A stretch of 64,000 nt of DNA from CAWCTD01 sp963798455 (GTDB lineage Bacteria; Acidobacteriota; Terriglobia; Bryobacterales; Bryobacteraceae). Position numbers and translations under genes: made by a program. The first letter of the stretch is position 1; each line of letters begins with the position of its first letter. This document shows, one piece after another, positions 26,818-35,470 of this stretch. The notes beneath the pieces are model-generated. The model made no database searches and was not told the DNA's origin. It saw only the letters and a program-made list of their open reading frames with translations. Location of the stretch: the NCBI GenBank assembly GCA_963798455.1, contig CAWCTD010000003.1, positions 2,108,001-2,172,000 on the forward strand, read 5' to 3'.

Positions 26818-28172
26818 TTGAGCCCGTAGCGGCGAAGCTTGTTGTACAAGGTGGTGCGGTCGATGTCGAGGACCCGGGCCGCACGCGAGAGGTTACCCTC
26901 CGTTTCCTGGAGCACACGCTCAATGTGCAGCCGCTCGACCTGTTCCAAGGTGTGCCCCATCGCCTGCCCGGAGGGCTGCAACTGGAACGGAAAATCCGTG
27001 GGCTGGATCTCCGGCCCGCGGCCGATGACCAAGGCCCGTTCCACGGCGTTCTCCAGTTCGCGCACATTACCCGGCCAATGGTGGCTCAGGAGGAGGTCCA
27101 CCGCCCCCGCCGACAGCCTTGGCGCGGCCTTGTTCATGGCCGCCGCGAACTTCTTCACGAAATGGTCCGCCAGCAGCGGGATGTCCTCCCGCCGCTCGCG
27201 CAGCGGCGGCAGATCGATGGCAAACACCTTCAGCCGGTAATACAAGTCGGGGCGGAAGGTGCCGGCTTTCACCAGCTCCTCCAGGTTCTTGTTGGTGGCG
27301 GCGACACTGCGGAAATCCACCTTGATGGACTGGGTGCCGCCGACACGGACGATCTCTTTTTCCTGCAACACACGCAGCAGGTCGGTCTGAGTCTTCAGGC
27401 TGATGTCGCTGATCTCGTCGAGGAACACCGTGCCGCCGTCGGCCACCTCGAATTTCCCCTTCTTGCGATACTGTGCTCCTGTGAACGCGCCGCGTTCATG
27501 ACCGAACAGTTCGGTTTCGAGCAGGGTCTCGGTAAGCGCGCCGCAATGAATCACCACCATGGGCATGTGCCGGCGGGGGCTGGCTGCGTGGATGGCCCGC
27601 GCGACGAGTTCCTTGCCGGTGCCGCTTTCGCCGAAGATCAGGACCGTGGTGTCGGTGGGCGCCACCATCTCGATCAACTCCAGAACGCGGCGGATGGCGG
27701 GGCTGTTGCCGATCAGTTTGGTCTCGGGGTAGATCTCCTGGAGGTTCTCGCGCAAGCGCTCCAGCTCGCGCCTGTATCGCTTGTGCCCAAGCGCGTTCGA
27801 CACCAGGTGCACCAGCTCGTCGGGATCGATCGGCTTAGTGATGTAATCGTAGGCGCCGGTCTTCAGGGCTTGCACCGCGGTCTCGACCGAGGCATAGCCG
27901 GTCATAATAATTACGGTCAGCTCGGGATCGGCGTCGCGGAGCTTCTTCTGGAGTTCCATGCCATCCATGCCCGGCATCTTGATGTCGAGGAGCGCGAGAT
28001 CGTACTGCTTCTGCTGCACCGCCAGGAGAGCCTCCCGGCCTCCGCAAGCGGACCCGGTCTCGTAGCCCTCGCTGTCAAACCACTTCTCGAGCGAATCGCG
28101 CACGACGAGCTCATCGTCCACGATGAGGATCCGGCCCTTTTGCCCGCTACTGTATGGTTCAGGAGTGCTCAT
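26814..28172 (-). CDS. Sigma-54-dependent response regulator (NtrC family)
   Basis: Three domains in order. The receiver (residues about 14-130) has ILIVDDELVVRDSLEKWF and the phospho-Asp at 63 in LALLDIKMPG. The AAA+ domain has Walker A in FGESGTGKELVARAIH, the sigma-54 contact loop ERGAFTGAQYRKKGKFE and FLDEISDISLKTQTDLLRVLQ. The C-terminal Fis-type helix-turn-helix is LEQVERLHIERVLQETEGNLSRAARVLDIDRTTLYNKLRRYG. The 452-residue length is standard. It overlaps the kinase gene by 14 bases, so the two are translationally coupled. Likely target promoters are those of the neighbouring electron-transfer genes; I could not find a convincing -24/-12 site upstream of either operon by eye. Confidence 0.95.
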   Translation of the reverse strand: MSTPEPYSSGQKGRILIVDDELVVRDSLEKWFDSEGYETGSACGGREALLAVQQKQYDLALLDIKMPGMDGMELQKKLRDADPELTVIIMTGYASVETAVQALKTGAYDYITKPIDPDELVHLVSNALGHKRYRRELERLRENLQEIYPETKLIGNSPAIRRVLELIEMVAPTDTTVLIFGESGTGKELVARAIHAASPRRHMPMVVIHCGALTETLLETELFGHERGAFTGAQYRKKGKFEVADGGTVFLDEISDISLKTQTDLLRVLQEKEIVRVGGTQSIKVDFRSVAATNKNLEELVKAGTFRPDLYYRLKVFAIDLPPLRERREDIPLLADHFVKKFAAAMNKAAPRLSAGAVDLLLSHHWPGNVRELENAVERALVIGRGPEIQPTDFPFQLQPSGQAMGHTLEQVERLHIERVLQETEGNLSRAARVLDIDRTTLYNKLRRYGLK

Positions 28173-29835
28173 TGGTAGTCTCGGTTGTTGTCCCTCCGGC
28201 GGAAAGCGGAGCTTCGGCCGGCAGCGCCAGCGTGAACTCCGTGCCCTCCTCCAGGGATGAGTGGACGGTCAGGGAGCCCGCGTGCTGATCCACGATGTTC
28301 TTGGCCACCGCCAGCCCCAGCCCTGTCCTGTGCTGGTCCTCCTTGGTGGTGAAGAAAGGCTCGAAGATGTGCGGCAGCGCGTCCGGGCTGATGCCCATAC
28401 CGGTGTCCTTTACCCGGACGTACACGACAGATGAAGAAGGATCCCACCCGGTCGTCACCTCCAGCCGGCCGCCGCGGGGCATCGCCTCCACCGCGTTCAC
28501 CAGGAGCACCAGCATCGCCTGTTGCACCTGGTCGGCATCGAGCAGGCACGGGGGCAAGCCGGCCGCGAAGTGCCCGGTGAGCTCGATCCCCTGAAGTTCC
28601 ATCGGGTGATGCACCAGCGTCAGGGCGCGCCGCAGAAGCAGGGTCAGGTCCTGGAGCTGTTTGCGCGGCGGGGAGGGGCGCGCAAAGGTGAGCAGATTCT
28701 TGACGATGTCCCCGCAGCGCTTGCTCTCGCGCTCGATGGTGCGGAGCTGCTCGATGGCGCTGGCTCTTTGCGCTGCGTCCAGGCCGCCTTTCTCCAGTCC
28801 CTTCAAGATGAGGCGCGAATAGGTCAGAATGCCGAACAGAGGGTTGTTCACCTCGTGCGCGACCGTGGCCGCGAGCTTGCCCAAAGACGCCATCTTCTCG
28901 CTGGCGACCAGACCGGCGTAGGCCCGCTCCAACTCCCGGGATTTCCTCTCAACCCGGTCTTCCAGCGTGTGAGCCCAGGCGGTGATCTCGTCGTGAGCGC
29001 GGGCCAGGTCCTCTGTCATCTTGTTGAACGACGCCGCCAGTTCGCCCAGCTCGTCCCCGGAGTGTACTCTCAGCCGATAGGTCAGGTCTCCGCCCGCGAC
29101 CTTCTTGATCCCCGCCGTCAGCTCCCCCACAGGCTTGTGAACCACCAGCAGGATGAAGCCCACGCTGACCAGCGACCCCACGAGCAGCGAGAGCCCGGTG
29201 AACCAGTTGAGCCGTGCTTGGAAATCGGCAAGCTGCTGGTCCACGCTGGCCAGCGAGAGGTTGGCGTCGATGACGCCCAGGATGCGCCGCTCGGGCGGAT
29301 GCACGACGCGGCCGCCGCTGGTGTGGCAGGCCGCGCTTGAGCAAGACGGCTGGTTTTCGATGGGCCGAATGATGCCTAGGATTCGCTGGCCGTCGGTGTC
29401 CTGGAAGATGCGCGAGCGGTCCGGCCGGTCCAGGCGGGTGAGGGGAGCGGCCTGCGCATGGCACGCGTAGCAGGCTTCCGCCTGCTTGTTGACGACCTTC
29501 CCTACTTCAGCCTGATCGGTGGAGAAGCTGATCCTGCCTTCCTCGTTGAAGATCCGGATGCGCCGGAAGCCGGGCTCGCTGCCAAGCGCGTTGATCATCT
29601 GGTAGAGGGCCTGGCGGTCGTTGTGCAGCATCTGGTACTGGGTGCTGCGCTGGATCAGGTCAGTGGTCCGGTCCGCGCTGGCGAGGACGAGCTGCTCGGA
29701 GTGGCGGCGATGCTCTCTGAGGCTGAGGTAACCGACCAGCGCCACAAACGTCACGAAGCTCGCCACCACCGCGGCGGCGAGCTTGACGGTCAAGTTGACG
29801 TGAAAACGCCCGGCTGTGCCTCTTGAAGGCATCAT
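28159..29835 (-). CDS. Sensor histidine kinase with periplasmic c-type heme motifs
   Basis: A 558-residue membrane kinase. TM1 is at about residues 18-38 (AAAVVASFVTFVALVGYLSL). The periplasmic sensor (about 40-205) contains EACYACHAQAA (CxxCH, residues 122-126) and QPSCSSAACHTSGG (CxxxxCH, 165-171), both of which can bind covalent heme c. TM2 (LSLLVGSLVSVGFILLVVHKP) leads to a HAMP domain (VGELTAGIKKVAGGDLTYRLRVHSGDELGELAASFNKM). The HisKA box is LGKLAATVAHEVNNPLFGILTYSRLI, and the ATPase domain has VNAVEAMPRGG and DTGMGISPDALPHIFEPFFTTK. It ends inside the regulator gene and begins one base after the NrfD-like gene stops. The heme site would let it report on redox state or a gas or respiratory ligand. 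Binding of heme is inferred from motifs only. Confidence 0.92.
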   Translation of the reverse strand: MMPSRGTAGRFHVNLTVKLAAAVVASFVTFVALVGYLSLREHRRHSEQLVLASADRTTDLIQRSTQYQMLHNDRQALYQMINALGSEPGFRRIRIFNEEGRISFSTDQAEVGKVVNKQAEACYACHAQAAPLTRLDRPDRSRIFQDTDGQRILGIIRPIENQPSCSSAACHTSGGRVVHPPERRILGVIDANLSLASVDQQLADFQARLNWFTGLSLLVGSLVSVGFILLVVHKPVGELTAGIKKVAGGDLTYRLRVHSGDELGELAASFNKMTEDLARAHDEITAWAHTLEDRVERKSRELERAYAGLVASEKMASLGKLAATVAHEVNNPLFGILTYSRLILKGLEKGGLDAAQRASAIEQLRTIERESKRCGDIVKNLLTFARPSPPRKQLQDLTLLLRRALTLVHHPMELQGIELTGHFAAGLPPCLLDADQVQQAMLVLLVNAVEAMPRGGRLEVTTGWDPSSSVVYVRVKDTGMGISPDALPHIFEPFFTTKEDQHRTGLGLAVAKNIVDQHAGSLTVHSSLEEGTEFTLALPAEAPLSAGGTTTETTNEHS

Positions 29836-30999
29836 TTAGTCACCTGCGGCTGGTACCGTCTCAAAGGCTTCTGTCGGCTCGGCCTCGGTCTCCTCGAAGA
29901 TCGGAAGGTACTTGACCGCCAGGTAGAATATGGCGAAACCGGCCGCGACAATGGCCAGGGTCACCGCGACCTCGGTCCATTTCGGAACATAGTGGACGCC
30001 GGAACCGGCCTCTATGCCCGTGACACTGACGTTCAGGCGGTTGGTGATGAAGCCAAAGATAGTCAGAACAGCGCACAGGTAAAGCGCGCGCGGGTTGGCG
30101 CGGATCCGGCTTCGAAACAGCAGCAACATCGGCAGGGCCAGCAGGGCGATCTCCAGAGCAAAGAAGTATTTCTCGTCGCCTGGCCCGGCCAGCAAGTGCA
30201 GCACTCCGCGCCGCGCCAGGTCCAGGAAACGCATCGCCAGGTAAGCCGCGATCAGCACTACCAACACACGCGCCAAGCCTCTCAGCAGAGGCAGCTCCAA
30301 CTGGCGTCCGAACGCCTTGCTGGAGTGCCAGGATTCGAAGATGGTCATGGCCAGCCCCACCATCAAGGCCGAGAAGAAGAAGAAGATCGGCAGTAGCGGG
30401 GTGTACCAGAGAGGATGAAGCTTGGTCGGCACGATCAGGAAGAGACTTCCGAGGGAGGACTGGTGCAGGGTGGACAGGAGCACCCCGGCGATCACCAGCG
30501 GGATCATTACACTGCGAAGCAGCCTTAGTGGTGTGTGCAAGTGGAACTTCTCCAATACCACCGGGGCGAACTCCAGCGACAGCACCGTGGTATACAGCGT
30601 CACGCACCAGCCGACCTCGAACATCACGGAATGAGGATTCCACATCACCAACGGGTGCCAGATGCGGTAGGGCCTGCCGAGGTCGTACATCAAGGCCACA
30701 ATCACCAGCACATAGCCCAGAAATGCAGTCAGGATGGCGGGACGAACGATGGGTTCGTAGCGCTTCAGATTGAAGATGTGGACGGTGGCGGCCAGAGTGA
30801 ACCCCCCGGCGGCCAAGCCGACCCCGCAGAGCACGTCAAACCCGATCCAAAGCCCCCAAGGGAACCGGTCCGTGAGGTTGGTCGACGCGCCCAATCCCTG
30901 AAAGAAGCGCACGTAGGTGGCGTAAAGGGCTGCCAGCATCAGCAGGAGAAGAACCCCGCGCCAGAAGGTAGGCCGTGGCAGGCCGGAGGCTCTACTCAT
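29836..30999 (-). CDS. NrfD/HybB-like quinone-interacting membrane subunit
   Basis: A 387-residue polytopic protein with about ten helices, starting MSRASGLPRPTFWRGVLLLLMLAALYATYVRFFQGLGASTNLTDRFPWGLWIGFDVLCGVGLAAGG. That stretch, with TDRFPWGLWIGFDV and GVGLAAGGF, is the HybB/NrfD signature. DLGRPYRIWHPLVMWNPHSVMFEVGW carries conserved polar residues near the quinone site. The ATG at 30999 has a strong ribosome site (ggaggagcc); an in-frame ATG at 31119 lies inside the ferredoxin gene. The gene overlaps the ferredoxin gene stop by eight bases. It would exchange electrons between menaquinol and the ferredoxin subunit. Confidence 0.92.
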   Translation of the reverse strand: MSRASGLPRPTFWRGVLLLLMLAALYATYVRFFQGLGASTNLTDRFPWGLWIGFDVLCGVGLAAGGFTLAATVHIFNLKRYEPIVRPAILTAFLGYVLVIVALMYDLGRPYRIWHPLVMWNPHSVMFEVGWCVTLYTTVLSLEFAPVVLEKFHLHTPLRLLRSVMIPLVIAGVLLSTLHQSSLGSLFLIVPTKLHPLWYTPLLPIFFFFSALMVGLAMTIFESWHSSKAFGRQLELPLLRGLARVLVVLIAAYLAMRFLDLARRGVLHLLAGPGDEKYFFALEIALLALPMLLLFRSRIRANPRALYLCAVLTIFGFITNRLNVSVTGIEAGSGVHYVPKWTEVAVTLAIVAAGFAIFYLAVKYLPIFEETEAEPTEAFETVPAAGD

Positions 31000-31765
31000 G
31001 GCTCCTCCCCGCCGTGCGCCCGTTGCGCCTCTCAACTGCGGCCACTTCTTCGCGGCGGTGAGTGATCCAGTAGATCCCTCCCAGCAAAACGCTTCCAACA
31101 CCGGCCACGTCAGGGACAAAAGACAGTACCCGCCGGGTCAGCATGGGCAGAGGCTCTTGCGGCAGTCCGGTGGGGATTCCGAACTGCTCCAAGGGGACGC
31201 TGGAAAGGATGAAGACCGACGTTCCTCCGGCGTCCGCCAGCCCAAAAATGCGGCCGTTGTATTGCTTCGGCGTCTCCGCAAGCCGCCGCCGTGCCTCTCT
31301 GAGGACCGCTTGCCGGTCTCCAGTCATCGTCGCACCCGTGGGGCACGCTTCCGAGCAGGCGGTCGGCTTGCCGGAAGCCTGACGCGCATAACACATATCG
31401 CACTTTCTGACTTTCGGCAGGGCCTTGCTCCACTCGTACACGGGCACCTGGAAGGGGCAGGCAAACATGCAGTAGCGGCAGCCCATGCAGCGCCCTTCGT
31501 CGTAAACCACGGGTCCGAGGGATGTCTTCTGTAGCGCGCCTACGGGGCACGCCGAAACGCAGGTTGGCTCCACGCAATGCATGCACAGCCTCCGCGCATA
31601 GTGCTCCCTGCGGGTAACGATTGTGGTGAGCTTGCGCTCAGAAAGCCGCTCTTCGGATGCGATCGCCTGGTCATAGGGTAGCCCCCATTTTCGCGAGCAA
31701 GCCTCCTCGCAGGCGCGACAGCCCACACATAACGTGCTGTCGTATAAGATCGCCTTTGCGCTCAT
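30992..31765 (-). CDS. HybA-like four-cluster 4Fe-4S ferredoxin subunit
   Basis: A 257-residue electron-transfer subunit with sixteen cluster cysteines in four groups: CVGCRACEEACSRKWG; CMHCVEPTCVSACPVGALQ; CMGCRYCMFACPFQVPVYEW; and KCDMCYARQASGKPTACSEACPTGAT. A C-terminal hydrophobic segment (FVPDVAGVGSVLLGGIYWITHRR) anchors it next to the NrfD-like subunit. There is no Tat signal, whereas periplasmic HybA and related subunits usually carry one or travel with a Tat partner, so the cluster domain could be cytoplasmic. Its partner on the other side, a catalytic molybdopterin subunit, is missing here; electrons may pass to the cytochrome conduit. Confidence 0.92.
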   Translation of the reverse strand: MSAKAILYDSTLCVGCRACEEACSRKWGLPYDQAIASEERLSERKLTTIVTRREHYARRLCMHCVEPTCVSACPVGALQKTSLGPVVYDEGRCMGCRYCMFACPFQVPVYEWSKALPKVRKCDMCYARQASGKPTACSEACPTGATMTGDRQAVLREARRRLAETPKQYNGRIFGLADAGGTSVFILSSVPLEQFGIPTGLPQEPLPMLTRRVLSFVPDVAGVGSVLLGGIYWITHRREEVAAVERRNGRTAGRSHE

Positions 31766-31869
31766 CCGTACACCTCAACAGTCTTGACACACCGGAGTCT
31801 CTCCCGGCAACGCCAGCGTCACACCCGCGTCATTGTATAGCAATTCGGCGACCAACCAGACAATTCAGG

Positions 31870-32535
31870 TCACTTGGTGAGGAAGAATTCCGCAGTCAGG
31901 TCCTTCCAGGAGGCATCGGGCAGCGCCGCCAAGAGATCTTCCGCGGGGCGGCCACCGTCGGCGGCGACGGCGCCCGCCAATTGTGGCTGGAGAGAATACA
32001 GCCGCTCGGCGGCATCCTGTATCCAACCGCGCACCATTCGGGCCGGGATCAGATTGCGGCTGACAGTCTCGTCGTCCGGAGAGTGTACCATCAAGAGCCA
32101 CCCGGTCCCATAGGGGTCCGTCCGCAGCAAAGACGGGCTCTTCACCACCTCAGGATTTACCTCAACCACCTCGCCCTCGGTGGGCGAGAGCATCTCGGCC
32201 CTTTCACCGTCCCGGAAGAAGGAAAAAGCCCTCTGTCCCTGCCGCAGCCAGGTTCCCGGCTTCGGCAGTTCGATACGCTCCACACGTCCCATCAGAGCTG
32301 CGGCGAACTCATCGATGCCCACCCGCGTCAGCTTTTTCCGCTCCCGGAGAGCCCAGCTATGGCCCGGGTGGTACTGAAACCGCTCGGGCACAAGAAATCC
32401 ATCCACGTAGTTGGGGTCGTAGGCCGCCGCAGCAGGAACCTGTTCCTCTGCATCCGCAACCACCTTTTTCCTGCTGAGCAGGTAGTCGATCAGGATAAAG
32501 ACCAGAAAAGTTGAAAGCACCAGAATCACCGTCAT
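31870..32535 (-). CDS. Membrane-anchored GcvH-like (lipoyl-fold) protein lacking the lipoyl lysine
   Basis: The ATG at 32535 (strong ribosome site aaaggag) gives an N-terminal helix MTVILVLSTFLVFILIDYLL. A linker of about 40 residues leads to a glycine-cleavage-H-like fold: VPERFQYHPGHSWALRERKKLTRVGIDEFAAALMGRVERIELPKPGTWLRQGQ and EGEVVEVNPEVVKSPSLLRTDPYGTGWLLMV. In true GcvH a lysine precedes the APVSGEVVEVN-type strand. Here the matching stretch reads DGERAEMLSPTEGEVVEVN, with no lysine, so lipoylation is unlikely. Proteins of this kind occur next to NrfD/HybA-type redox genes; the role is unknown. It heads the operon that continues with the ferredoxin, 104 bp downstream. Confidence 0.8.
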   Translation of the reverse strand: MTVILVLSTFLVFILIDYLLSRKKVVADAEEQVPAAAAYDPNYVDGFLVPERFQYHPGHSWALRERKKLTRVGIDEFAAALMGRVERIELPKPGTWLRQGQRAFSFFRDGERAEMLSPTEGEVVEVNPEVVKSPSLLRTDPYGTGWLLMVHSPDDETVSRNLIPARMVRGWIQDAAERLYSLQPQLAGAVAADGGRPAEDLLAALPDASWKDLTAEFFLTK

Positions 32536-32797
32536 GGCTGTACTCCTTTCAACCAGGTATATGGCAAGCGATGGGCCAAGTGGGAATACGCAGTCGCTTT
32601 CGAGATAAACCAATTATCCCATTTAATTGCAACATTATACAAAGGTTTGCTGGGGATTGGCGTCTGAACCGATCAAAGTTTGGTGTTGAGGATAACCACA
32701 CCCTAATCTCTGTTTTTCGTCACCCTGTCGGCGTTTTCCAGCAGTTTCAACGGCCTGCATAGGCGTAGAGATTATCAACGCACCTGTGGAAATATCA
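32536..32797. other. Intergenic region before the NrfD/ferredoxin operon
   Basis: A 262-bp gap between the Crp/Fnr gene stop and the GcvH-like gene start, both on the minus strand. It is AT-richer than its surroundings (for example ccaattatcccatttaattg at 32609-32628) and must hold the promoter of the second operon. I see no clear FNR box (TTGAT-N4-ATCAA), no sigma-54 element and no terminator hairpin. Confidence 0.4.
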
Positions 32798-33478
32798 TCA
32801 AAACTCCGTCTCCGCTTCGCGTTCCAGACCCGTGGAATCCAGAATCCGCAGTTCTTTCTTGTTGATCCGGATCAGGCCTTCCGCTTGGAACCGGCTGAGG
32901 TTCCTTGAGACTACCTCCCTTACGGTTCCCAAACGTGAGGCTAACTCCTGATGAGTGGCGGGCATGGCGTACGATGTCTGCCCCGTTTGGCGGCTGAACT
33001 CGAGCAGAGTTCGGGCCAGTCTCTGCCTGACACTCCCGAAACTGACGGCTTCGACAACGCCTACCAGTTGCCTGAGGCGGCCCCCAACCACAGCCAGTAC
33101 CTTCAGTGCGACCTCGGGGTGCTGCCGGCAGACGTGTCGGAAGTCCTCTTTGCTGACAGAATAAGCGACCACTTCATCCATGGCGCTCACGGTCGCCGGA
33201 TAGGGGCCCCCGTCGAACAGGGGAACCTCGGCGACGCTGGACGGAGCAGACTCCACCGCCAGCATGATCTCGCGGCCAGACGAGGAAGTCTTGAAGATCT
33301 TGACCCGCCCCTGGCCCAAAAGGAAGACACCGTAGCAAGGATCTCCTTCATGGAAAAGCACTTCGCCTGGTCTGAAGCGCCTTTCCAGCGTTCGTTCCGC
33401 CAATGCCTCCACCTCGGCGGGGGTCAGGCTGGCGAAAAGGGGTACTCGTCGCAGCACGTCACTCTTCGGGAGATTCAT
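32798..33478 (-). CDS. Crp/Fnr-family transcriptional regulator
   Basis: A 226-residue regulator. The cNMP-binding beta-roll (FRPGEVLFHEGDPCYGVFLLGQGRVKIFKTSSSGREIMLAVES, FDGGPYPATVSAMDEVVAYSV) is followed by the dimer helix and a winged HTH (MPATHQELASRLGTVREVVSRNLSRFQAEGLIRI). There is no N-terminal Cys cluster, so it is not an oxygen-sensing Fnr with an iron-sulfur site; a heme, NO or redox ligand is possible. The ATG at 33478 is preferred to a TTG six bases upstream. It sits 51 bp after the MtrB-like gene and directly before the inner-membrane redox operon, so it probably regulates one or both. Confidence 0.9.
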   Translation of the reverse strand: MNLPKSDVLRRVPLFASLTPAEVEALAERTLERRFRPGEVLFHEGDPCYGVFLLGQGRVKIFKTSSSGREIMLAVESAPSSVAEVPLFDGGPYPATVSAMDEVVAYSVSKEDFRHVCRQHPEVALKVLAVVGGRLRQLVGVVEAVSFGSVRQRLARTLLEFSRQTGQTSYAMPATHQELASRLGTVREVVSRNLSRFQAEGLIRINKKELRILDSTGLEREAETEF

Positions 33479-33529
33479 AGCCAACCACGACTCTACTTCA
33501 GGCGGCGGCCGGCCTCAAGCGCCAGAGCG

Positions 33530-35470
33530 TCACAGCCCCAGGCGCAGGCCGAGAATGAACTGATGGGTCCGGAAGCCTTCGTAAGCGTAGAACTGTTCGC
33601 CGAGGTTGTACCAGCGCCAGTCGGCAAACAGGCTGGCTCGGCGGCACACCGGGAAGGAGAAACGCCCGAGGGGTTGATAGAACTGGGTAGGCCGGCTTCC
33701 CGATGAGACAAACAGCGAACCGCCCAGGGTCAGCTTGGGAGACTGCTGGTGGAGCTTGGGGAAGCTCAGGTCAAGGGCGGCCGTGCCCGTGTGCGCGCGT
33801 TCCACGTAAAGAGACCGCGCCGTTTGAAGGGTCTGCGGGACCAGGTACGACAGGTCGGAAGTCAGCGTGGAGCGCGTGTAGTCGGCGAGAATGCCAATCC
33901 ACTTTCCGCCCTTGGGCGTCCAGTACGCGGTGAGAGAGTTGTTGCGGCTCTCAAACTGGTAGCGGGAAGCCTGGGAAGGGTTCTCGTTGTTCAGCAGGGA
34001 GAAGTTGGCGGACAGCGAAAGCGAGGTGAGGACTTGATACTTGGCGCGGGTCTGCATCCTCTTATAGTCCTGGAGACTCGTGCGGAAGTAGTTGCGGTCG
34101 GCGGAACCGGCCTCAAAGTCGAAATAGAGACCGACCTTGCGTACGGGATGGAATGTAAGCCCCGCAAGCCCCACGTTCATCTTCATTTGGCCGGCTTCCT
34201 GAGAGCCCGTCTGACTAAGAACCGGCGCGCGAACCGAAGCGTCGCCCCACACGTAGCGGTGCCCGCCGCGCAACGTCAGCCTCAACGTCAGATCGAAAAG
34301 AACATTGAACTCCTGACGATTGTAATTGAGCTTCAGCGGCTGCAGCGCCGTGGCGCCCTGAGCGGCGCCTGGACCCGGCGTGGTGGTGTCGATCAGTGCC
34401 AACAGGTTCGCTGTGGTGTTCAACCGGTCCGTCGTGACAGACTCAAAGACTCGCACTCGAGAGTGCAGCCTGATTTCGGCGCCGAAGCTGCCTGCCGTGT
34501 GCGGCATTCTGGCATCGGAGGTGATGCGCGCCTGCTCGGCGGTGAACAGCGAGAGGTTGTCCTGCGAGAAGAAATTCCCGGTGTTGACCTGGCTTACGGT
34601 CGTGTCGCTGGAGGGCAGGCTGTAAAGATACTGGCCGGACAGGTCGACCCAGGAAAATGGGCTGGCGGTGAACAGCGCCTTGCTGTAAATGCTGGTCCCG
34701 CGGACCCGATAGGCCTGGCTCAGTGTGGCCAGCGACAGCCGCTGGCCAAAGATCGGCGAAGTCCGGTCGCCGAGGTTCGTGCCGGAGTTCTGGTACAGGC
34801 TCTGATCGTCCTTGAAGGTGGTGCCTCCCTGTTCGAGGGTAACGTGAAAACGGCTGAACTCCAGCCTCACGCCACCGCGATAGTTGTCGGTCTTATCCCT
34901 CAGAATGTTCGCGACGGGGTATTCGTTGGCGTCGGAGAAGAAATCCTGGACACCAGTGCCCGAACCCCAGTCCCGGCTGTAGGCCAGATAGGGAACAATT
35001 CGCCGGTCGGGGAACAGATCGAGCTGGGTGTCAATCATCCGTCGGCTCACATCAAAGGACTGCTGGTTCAGAAACGCACCGCTGCTTATCCCCAGGTCGG
35101 CGAAGGAGGGCACGGCGTTGAAGTAGGCCACGTTGCGGTAGTCGACCGAGAAGCGGTAGGTACGGTTCCGCTCGGCGTCAAGGTGGGCCGTGCTATAAGG
35201 CTCGCCGCCCCAACTGTTTCCACGCACGGTGAGCTTGTCGAACAGCTTGTAGGGTCCGCTCAAAGAGAGGTCGACTCCGAATACCTTCGGTCCCTCGCCA
35301 AGGTTCACAACGCTACGGTAGGCGTCGTAGTTGCCTTTGACGTCCGAGACCCAGCGGTTGCCGACCTCGATAGAGAGCTTCGGTTCCGCGTCCGGCGCCT
35401 GGGCCTTCGGCGTGGGGGCGTCCTGAGCCAGCAAAGGCACCGACAATAGGATGGCGGCAAGTAGTCTCAT
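33530..35470 (-). CDS. MtrB/PioB-like outer-membrane porin of an electron conduit
   Basis: A 646-residue protein with a short signal peptide (MRLLAAILLSVPLLAQD), then amphipathic beta strands throughout. Examples are YRFSVDYRNVAYFNAVP, MIDTQLDLFPDRRIVPYLAYSRDW, GGVRLEFSRFHVTLEQGGTTF, FNVLFDLTLRLTLRGGHRYVWG and TSLSLSANFSLLNNENPSQASRYQFESRNN. It ends RTHQFILGLRLGL, a typical barrel terminus. Size and strand pattern match MtrB-type 26-strand barrels that sheath a decaheme cytochrome. Its ATG overlaps the TGA of the MtrA-like gene by four bases, so the two are made together. I assign the MtrB role mainly from context, since barrel sequences diverge fast. No MtrB-type N-terminal CxxC is seen. Confidence 0.85.
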   Translation of the reverse strand: MRLLAAILLSVPLLAQDAPTPKAQAPDAEPKLSIEVGNRWVSDVKGNYDAYRSVVNLGEGPKVFGVDLSLSGPYKLFDKLTVRGNSWGGEPYSTAHLDAERNRTYRFSVDYRNVAYFNAVPSFADLGISSGAFLNQQSFDVSRRMIDTQLDLFPDRRIVPYLAYSRDWGSGTGVQDFFSDANEYPVANILRDKTDNYRGGVRLEFSRFHVTLEQGGTTFKDDQSLYQNSGTNLGDRTSPIFGQRLSLATLSQAYRVRGTSIYSKALFTASPFSWVDLSGQYLYSLPSSDTTVSQVNTGNFFSQDNLSLFTAEQARITSDARMPHTAGSFGAEIRLHSRVRVFESVTTDRLNTTANLLALIDTTTPGPGAAQGATALQPLKLNYNRQEFNVLFDLTLRLTLRGGHRYVWGDASVRAPVLSQTGSQEAGQMKMNVGLAGLTFHPVRKVGLYFDFEAGSADRNYFRTSLQDYKRMQTRAKYQVLTSLSLSANFSLLNNENPSQASRYQFESRNNSLTAYWTPKGGKWIGILADYTRSTLTSDLSYLVPQTLQTARSLYVERAHTGTAALDLSFPKLHQQSPKLTLGGSLFVSSGSRPTQFYQPLGRFSFPVCRRASLFADWRWYNLGEQFYAYEGFRTHQFILGLRLGL

